Below, piece after piece: positions 49,811-58,700 of a stretch of DNA of 64,000 nucleotides. Source of the DNA: Aplysia californica (Eukaryota; Mollusca; Gastropoda; Aplysiida; Aplysiidae). The notes under the pieces are model-generated. The model saw only the letters and a list, made by a program, of their open reading frames with translations. It made no database searches and was not told where the DNA came from. Within the stretch, counting starts at the first letter, position 1; each line of letters opens with the position of its first letter. The DNA lies in contig NW_004798097.1 in NCBI RefSeq assembly GCF_000002075.1, positions 129,124 to 193,123 on the forward strand. Reading direction: 5' to 3'. The position numbers were made by a program, and so were the translations under genes.

Positions 49811-52800
49811 TTCTCTCTCTCTCTTTTCTCCTTTCTTTCTCTCCCTCTCTTTTCTCTTTCTTACTCCCCTCCCCCCCTTCTCTTCCTCTCCTCTCTTTTG
49901 TCTTTTGTATCATACAGTGCTTGCCACCCTATGTGAGTGGGTGGTTGGCGGGTGCTCTGGTGTGTTTTTTTGCTTCTTCTTTCCTATCTAACATCTATTG
50001 TCCTTATCTCCCCTTCTTCTTTTTTATGTTTGTTACTCTCTTGTAACACCTCTAATCTTCTGGCACTCATATGGCCTTATGCAGTTGCAAGTGCCGTAAA
50101 ACCTCTACTAAAACTAAAACGAAACCACCCTATGTTTCAGACAAAGACGACCTTTACGTGAGGCGGCAGCTGCGCCGAGAAGCTGTGTCCCAGTGGCTAT
50201 CGGAGACCAGCTCGAGCAGAGTTGCCTCAGAGATGGAGGCTGCTCCCATCATTGTGAGTTCTTCTTACTCTCTCAACCTTGCCCAGGAAATGGTTACGAA
50301 ATCCTGGATAAAACATGAATGGAAAAAAACAACCCCACCAACACCACACACACACTCACTTACACACACACACACCCGCAAATTTTTTCACATGATGAGT
50401 GGTAACTCTGTAATCTTTACCTGATTGTTTAGACCGTATATTATATCCATATCCTACACGTGTTATATGTGTTGTAAGTGGGTGGTTGGTGGGGGATCCG
50501 GTGTGGTTTTGTCCTTCTTTTCTATCAAACATTTATCGTCCTTATTTCTCCTTTTTTTTTTTTTGGTGTTACTCTCTTGGAACATTTGTAATCTTCAGCA
50601 CTTACATGACCTTATTTTGTTGCAAGTGCCTTAAAACTAAGCCACTAATAATGATAAAAAACCTAAAGGTTTCTTTGAGCATGTTCTGACCTGACTTGAC
50701 CATCAATGATTTATTTATAGAAGCACCAGCCGTCCATGACCAGGTGTTAACTCTTTAACGCCGGAATTATTTTCCATGTTTTGTCGGAATTATTTCCAGA
50801 TAGCATTAACAGACCTGCCTCTCATCCCGATTTAGTCGGGATATCCTGATTTTTTTGCCCAAAATCTCAAGCATCCCGGTTTTCCCGATTTCGATCGCGT
50901 GTATCCCGATTTTTTGTCCCAGTCTGCTTTTGTGCCGAATTTTTCTAAAAACTTACTCTGCCTTTATCGCGGGAAGCACCCGTTGAACTTTTTGTCAGTA
51001 GGAACTCGGAAGTACTATTTCCAGAAATATTGATGCCGCATATAGTAGTTGACTCGCCCCAAGTTATGTGTGATCTTTTCCCGCACTCAGAATTCTCCGA
51101 TGATAGCCTGGTAACTGTTACAATTTGGGACATTTAATAATCGATAATGTTCGTAGTTCCGCTGTTACTTTCAAAACAAGCCTTGTCCGAGGTCTGGTAA
51201 CTGCGCGTTCACATCAAACACTCGGACGAGCGACAGTCTTTCTAACTCTTACACAACTACATGTAACTGCTCTGACAAGACAAACATACGGCCGTTGTCG
51301 CTGCTTTTGTGTGAACACATGAGGGATAAGAGATTTGTTGGTACATTTGGTCGGTCGGCCGCCGTCGTTATTCTAGAAGTAGGACAACTGTCGCTCATCC
51401 GAGTGTTTGTGGTGAACGCGCAGTTAGTCGGGCCCATTAGTAAAATTGTTTGAATCGTGCATTCGCGTCGCGTGACCTATCATCGCCGTGTGAGTTCTGC
51501 GTGTCGGGGACTGTCCGTTGACAGGGTCAACTTAAGTTCATATATTTCGGGGCTTATTGGTGGAGGGGTATAGACACTTGGACTAGGAGTACTTGACGCG
51601 ATGCTTCAGGGTTTACAAAAAAATAATGATAACTCGTACGTACGCACGCACGCACACACACACACACACACGCAAACAAAGACACACAGAGGGCATATAG
51701 GCCAAGGAATTTATGGGCACCCCTGGAAAAATTTTAAGTCAGCTTTGACAGTCACCCTGGTGATTTGCTGTTGATCCCGATTTTTTTCACCAAATCCCGA
51801 TTTTTTCTCCCTGAGATCCTGATTTTGAGGTTTCATAGAGTGGCAGGTCTGCATTATTCATTACCTAACGGGGCATGCACGCAAAATATTAATAAAATGG
51901 CTAAAACTGTTAAATGAAAGAGGAAGTAGTTTATACATTTCTCTAGCACTTCCGAGTGAAAATAAATCTACTTGAATTCGTAGAATATTGCTTTAGCAGT
52001 AATACTTTTGGCACCATGCGATCTGACCGGATGCAGGGACGGTCCTCACGGGATCCAGGCTAGTTTCGCTGGACGCTCCCATCGTCCACTCAGGGTTATA
52101 AAGTTAATCTCAGGGTTCCCTCTCAACCAGGAAAGCGGGTGAAAAGGTCACGAATTTCATTTTCAGATTTTATCGGGCGGGAAAGCACCATGAAAATGAA
52201 TGGAAATGAAAATAAATGGGAGAAAGCCAGAAAATCAAAGGGCTGCCCATTGATACAAATTTGGCAGAATAATGAGGATTTATGTATTGGATATTGAAAT
52301 GCTTTCATGCTGTCCTCAAAATGTTATTTTTAAGCAAATTCAAATGAGTTTATGAGGGGGGGGGGATGTTAAACACAAATAGATATATGTCCCCAATGTG
52401 TTATCTCTGTTGTAAGTGTACTTGTCTTAAAATGTTGCTGTTAGCGACTGCAAGAATAATTTTTTTCCACCAGGGCACATTAATTTTGACTGTGCCCATG
52501 TCTCTTGTCTCAGGCTTAGTTCGGTTTGTCCTCAGAGTCCAGAGGATTGCCTCGGTGCCGTGTTCTCCAAGCTGACAGTGAGGGAGATCTCCGAGGCCTG
52601 CTTGTTGGCCCAACGCGGCCGAGACCACCGCATGTCCCTTCTGATGGCCCAGGCCATGACAGGCCAAGCTTTTAGGCAGTTGATGGCCGCACAGCTCGAC
52701 AAGTGGGCAGAGCTCAATGTAAGCAGCATAGTTTCTTCCTGCTTTCTGTTATTTTTTTGTATATTTATTGTGGGGGGAAAAACTGAGTTTGAAGTTTCTT

Positions 52801-55800
52801 AAAAGAGAAAATGCACCTTTGAATGAGTCTGATGCTTTTCCAGTTATTGTGACAAAAAATAATATTTTAGAAAGTATGGAAAAACATTTTCATTTTCCCC
52901 AAAAAAAATGTTAAACTAAGAATAACCTTGTAACATAACATCCAATCTTGCAATGCACCCGTCTGCACCCACCTAAAGAAAAAATTAAGGTAAAAAGTGG
53001 CTACAAACTACTTTTCCACCTATACGTTCAGAGATTTATTAAGCATAAAAGTTATGAAGTCGTTTAGATTTATTTAGCAATATAGTACATAAATTATTTT
53101 ATTTTTTTAATTTGTACTGTTCCTTACTGTTGATGCAGGCATGCCAGTTTGTGAAAGAGCTGCGAATGAAAATCTACTGCCTACTGGCCGGTGAGCTTGT
53201 CTGGGCTACAAAGGACCTGACAGTCAACACCTGCAAGGGACTGGATTGGAAAAGAGCCTTGGCTTTGCACCTCTGGTCAGTGTGTGTGTGTGTTGACGGC
53301 GGTGGAGTTCTTTGGATTTAAAAAGCTTATTTGGTGAATGGTTTGCTTTTTAACACATTACACCCTAACTCGCCCGGGAATTCCCTTACGCGCTCCACCC
53401 TGACTCGCCCGGAACCGCCCGCGCCAACCCAGCGTCTTTAGAAACGAAAGTCTCGCCTTGACGAGACTCTGGGGCCGGGATTTTTATTTGCATAGTATAG
53501 CAAAAAGTTTCTTCTTTCGTTTGATACCGAAACGAAATTTTTCGGGCTAGTAGTTTTAGTATTAGAGCTGATCGAAGTGCGATCGCGTTACCGACACTTC
53601 GAAAGTGCCTCGACTTGTTGAAAAGCGACACAATTGAGTTCGAAAACGGAAATAACAATGGATTTGAGCAAAAACGAGCATGTGACAAATCAGATGGCTC
53701 AGATTTTGATGATAACGTTGTAGGAAGAGTTTGGGGCGATTCCGATTTATCAGACGGAGAAATTATAGAATTTAGATTTAGGGCCCGACCGCGAGGCTGA
53801 GAGTGAGAGTGACGGGTCGGACACCCCGATTGAACTCAAGTGAGAACATTTCCAACAGTTTGCGCATACATAAAGTTATATTTTTCTGAAACTACATTCA
53901 GTTTTCTTTTTAACTTTTATATTTTCAGGATTTTTGGAATTTGTTTAGTATTTTTAAAATGTGTTTTTTAAAGGCTTGTATTCAGGGGAGGTGGGTTCTT
54001 TCCCCTTGCTTAGGATCTAACAATGGACTTCCCGTCCAGGCCCTTAGGGTGTAATGTGTTAAGATTTCTTTAAGGTGTCCAAAGTTTTTACTGTAGGTTA
54101 GGTCTACACAACCAGTATCATCACCAATTTTATACACATTTGAATGTTTTAAGGTTTTCCATTTTTAGGGGGATTGGGGGGGGATTGGTGGTGTTAATTT
54201 ACATTGTCTGTGTTGCAGATAATTTGCGTAACCAAAAAAGGATCAATTTACATTGTCTGTTTTACAGGTAATCTGTAACGAGCAAAGGGTGAATTTGCAT
54301 TGTCTGTCTTGCAGATACTCATATTTAATCAGTGAAACCTCGAGTTATATATCTGAGTCACAGATAATGTTATATATGACTTGACAATTGGTCTACAGAG
54401 TCATGGACAAGAAGGAATGTTCCATAAAATCCTTTTTCATGTTGTTAAACTATAAAAGAATAGTCATGATATATGTAATGGTCCCTTGATGAAAACAAAA
54501 ATGTTCTTGTCAGCTGTTCTGTCAACAGAGTTTGCAACTCCCGTTAATGGGGTGCCACTTTTGCACTGACCGTGTCATCTGTTCAGCTAAGCTTTGCAAA
54601 TTTTCTAGTATATAACCTTGTAACATAACATGCAATCTTGCGATGCACACGTGTGCGCCTGAAGAAAAAATTAAGGTAGAAAGTGTCTGCAAGCTACTTT
54701 TCTACCAATACGTTCCGAGATTTAGTGAGCATAAAAGTTATGGCACATTGCCATTATTTCTTTCGTCAAGATTTCAGATATAGTGCCTATCTTTTGCCTT
54801 TGAAGTACACTTTTTTGTGTGTTGAAGGGTGTTAAAAGTGAAAGGAAAGCGTAAATAAGAAAATCTACAACCCATGCCTTCTTTCTTCCATAGGTACAAA
54901 TGCCTTCCCGGTGAATCGATCCAGCAGGCACTGGCGCAATACCAGAAAGGTTTCCGAGGCTCGAAGGAGAGCCAGGCGTACTGCGCTGCTCCTGTGCCTC
55001 CTTACCTGGAGGGAGAGAATCTCGGGGATGAGGAGATCTTCGACACGGCCTATCACTTACTGTGTTTGTTCTCCGATAAGAAGTACCCCCTGGAAGCCGT
55101 TCTGTCCCCGTCCTCGTCCACCGCTTCACATCTGGACTTCCGCCTTAGGTAAGAAAACAGGATATTTGTTCTATATAATACACATTCTTGCCTTTTGAAG
55201 TTTAAAAAAAAATTGAATAATGCTCTCTAGAATAACCAGAAAAAGCCCACAATCTGTAAAAATTCGAGGGCAATCTCAGCCCCATCAAAACTGTAAACTC
55301 TGGAGAGAAATTTAAAGGAAAATTTTTAAAACTTTAATATTGCACTTTATAAAAACGACACAAGAAACCCACAATCTTTAGACACTTTGAGCTCAAACTC
55401 AGTTTAATCCCTCACGGTCTTGTTCTCTCTGCCAGTTGGCACCTGTTGCAGACGCTGGAGTCACTGGGCTACCGCCACCTGTCCCCACAGTGTCGTGACA
55501 CCATCCACGTCAGTTTTGCCTCGCAGCTGGAAGCCCAGGGCCTGTGGCAGTGGGCGGCCTTTGTCCTGCTTCACATCCCCTCGGCCGTGCAGCGGCAGAA
55601 GGCAGTGCAGAGTCTGCTGCAGCGCCATCTGGGCATCGGAGAAGAGATGACGGAGAGGGAGCGATTCTTGTTGGACAAGCTGCACATCCCAGCCCAGTGG
55701 CTGCACCAGGCTAAGGTGAGACCTAAAGGTTATGTGTGAGGTTTTTAAAAAATCCTTTTCGTGATGACTAACCACCTGGTCATAGCGAAAATTATGAGGG

Positions 55801-58624
55801 GGCTCTCGTGCCCTAGAGGTTAAGGTGTTGGCCTCTCCTTCAAAGGTCCCGGGTTCGAATCCGGGTAGCAACCGAAAAATTTTCTTCTCTAAAATTGTCT
55901 CCTTTCACCTCCTTTCCTGCTCTCTAGCAATATTCTGTCGTCTGCTTTCGTCTCCTCTTTCTGCCCCCACCCCCTCACCTCCCTTGCCCCTTCTTCTGGG
56001 CTCCTGACTCTTTCTGCAGCCTTTCTACTGTTACTCCTTGACTCCTTCTTACAGCTGTATTTCTACCACACCCCTGATCTTCTTTTAGGAAAGATCTACA
56101 CCTAGCCTTCTCGGACAAGGGCGAAAAATCTCGGAGGGCCCGTGTGCAAGTTGCGCACGTTAAAGATCCCTTGGTGGTCTAAAATCGATAAGAGTGGGCT
56201 TCGGCCGCCACCCGGGCAAAATTCAAAATTTCCTACCAACGAAAAAGTATTGGGTGTGTCCCGTGCTCTCATATGACCTTATGCAGTTGCGAGCGCCGTA
56301 AAACCCTATAGTAAACAAACAAACAAAGAAATTATGATAGCCAGAACTGTCCAAGATAGCCACCCATTGTCAAGGAGAAAAGTGGATAAGTGGACATTGT
56401 ATGTAAGTATATTATAATATACAGTGCTTTCAGTCTTCCGCAATTTTGGGGATTTCCGCAAATTTGCCGAATTCCGCAAATGGAAAAATTTCCATGAAAA
56501 TTCGTACGAAAAAAAAAAAATCTTCAAAAATGCGAAATAAAAAATGTCCGTAATTACTAATAGTCAACATTAGCCAACCCTTACCGGAAGTGCTCTTTTA
56601 TTTGAAAGTGTAGACAGTGTCTTTTACTTTCACTTTCTGAGGCCCAAGAAGCAGAGCTCCAGCACTGTAAACAAGAGGAAGAAATGACGATTGTGATTCA
56701 ATAGATCTTGGGCCTGCCAAGAAAAGAAAACTGAAGAGAGCTTGATTTTTTTAATTTTTTTTTTACCAGACTTGTTTATTTGTAGATCTAAGTATTGTTG
56801 TGGACTTAGGTTGAAAATAAGCTGTCAAGTTATTTAGATCTAGATTCTAGATCTAGATCTAGATAGCTGTTATACTATTATTATAAAGATTCTACCCATT
56901 ATGATACACAAGCAGAAAAAAGTTGAACATTCACTGTCAAGTTTTATAGATCAAGCTGTTATACTACTACCGTTATGGATGTACAGTATCGGTACAAGGG
57001 AGAAAGCATGGCTTTGGATTTAGATCTAGAATTCTATATAGATTTTAAACACAAGCAGAAAATTATGTGTGCAAGCAGCAAGGTATGTTTTTTTCACTTA
57101 TTTTCTTGTTAAATCTAGGCTTGAATAGCCAGAAATGGCATACTTAGTATACCCTGAAACCAAAAATTCTCAAACATAAGGGGCTGTCCCCCTTCAACTC
57201 CCTGCCAGGGCTCTGCCCTGGACCCGGAAATCCTCGAAAAATGACATCGGCTGCTGGAAGCTCTGAATAATAATATAGTATAAAAAAAAACAAGGGGGGA
57301 AGTGCTGCTGTAAGCTGACAAAAGTCCTTTTTTCATTTTGGCACCATTTTTTATTTGCTAAATCGAAAGCCTGATCAATTACCCTACGTGTGTAGAAAAA
57401 AATCAAAGTGAAGCTGACTAGTTTTTAAATTCATTCGATTTCAAATTTCGGACTAAGTATTTTTAAATGGTTACGCTGACAAAAAAGATATTTTTCTGAA
57501 AACTGCTGTGAAGAGAAAAAGGCATTTGTCAGCTTACGGCAGAGTGGTCATTTGGACAAGTGGTTGTTAGATCAGATTCAGCAGTACTTACGGTACTTAC
57601 CAGCGCAAGGTACAGAATGCTCTAGGTGGGGGAGTACCTGAGAAGACCAAGTGTGTTCAGATACTCAGGAGAGATACTGACTTATGTGTTTCATATCTGC
57701 CTCTTTTTTTTTACCTCTTTTCTCTTTTTCTTTTCTATTTTAATTTCCTTTCCTAAATTAGCTAATTAATTTATTTATTTAGTCATGCGTTAGTACCTAA
57801 AAATTTGCTTCATGAATACATTTCTAATGTTTTAGCCATGAATGGTGCTTTACACCCTTACTGTGCTTGTTTCAGGCTATCCGGGCTGGTCTTGAGAGTA
57901 ACCGTGCAGCAGAAGCCCGACACTGGCTTCTGGCGGGTCAGTACGACAAGGCACACACCATTGTGATCAGACACATTGCTGCCGATGCCATCATCAATGG
58001 TCAGTACATTTTCTTTTTCTTTCCTCTTTGAGATTCAGGAGCGTGCTAAATTTAAATCAGCTTTCTCTGTAGAAAGCTACTATTAAGGACTGAGGTTCCT
58101 CCAGCACACAGACTCATATATTCTTAACTCAAGATTTCATTCCTTAATTCTGTAAAACACCATATAAGAGTTAATAATGATTAGATTTTTTGTCTTTTTT
58201 CTGCAGAAAAAGGTTCAATACAAGTAGTATGTGATGTGGACACAACAGATTTTCCTTGTATTTTTTTTAGTGAGCACTCACTTAAATCCAACAACCTGCC
58301 ATTTGCTGGGCTTGTTCTCTTGAACTATTTGTGGGCTTGTTTTTGTTGGAAGGGCAAAGTATACTATGACCTTAGAGCATGCATCAAAATAGCATTGAGT
58401 GTGTATCTAGCTTACGATTCTTATTTTTTTATATTGCTGCTCATTTATATTATGCATGTGATTGTAAGCCTACGTGTGTGTGTGTATGTGTGTGTGTGTA
58501 CACGTGGTGAAACATCAAACCAATGTGCCAGGATTTGGACAATAAAGTATAAAGATGTTTCTCATATCTCTCTCATCAAGTTGTCACCATATAGCTCCTC
58601 CCTCCTTCTCTCACTCCCTCTACA

Positions 58625-58700
<76 letters not shown>

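Larger units (their letters stand above)
50747..52107. mobile_element. TTAA-ended element carrying a nested element
   Basis: TTAACTCTTTAACGCC left and, reversed, TTAACTTTATAACCC right, both on TTAA. The outer parts match 3916-4223. An insertion at 50810-51851 interrupts it. Intron 30. Confidence 0.7.

Noticed and set aside
51125-51437. Overlapping open frames on both strands
   Set aside because: Explained by the large inverted repeat at 51198-51426.
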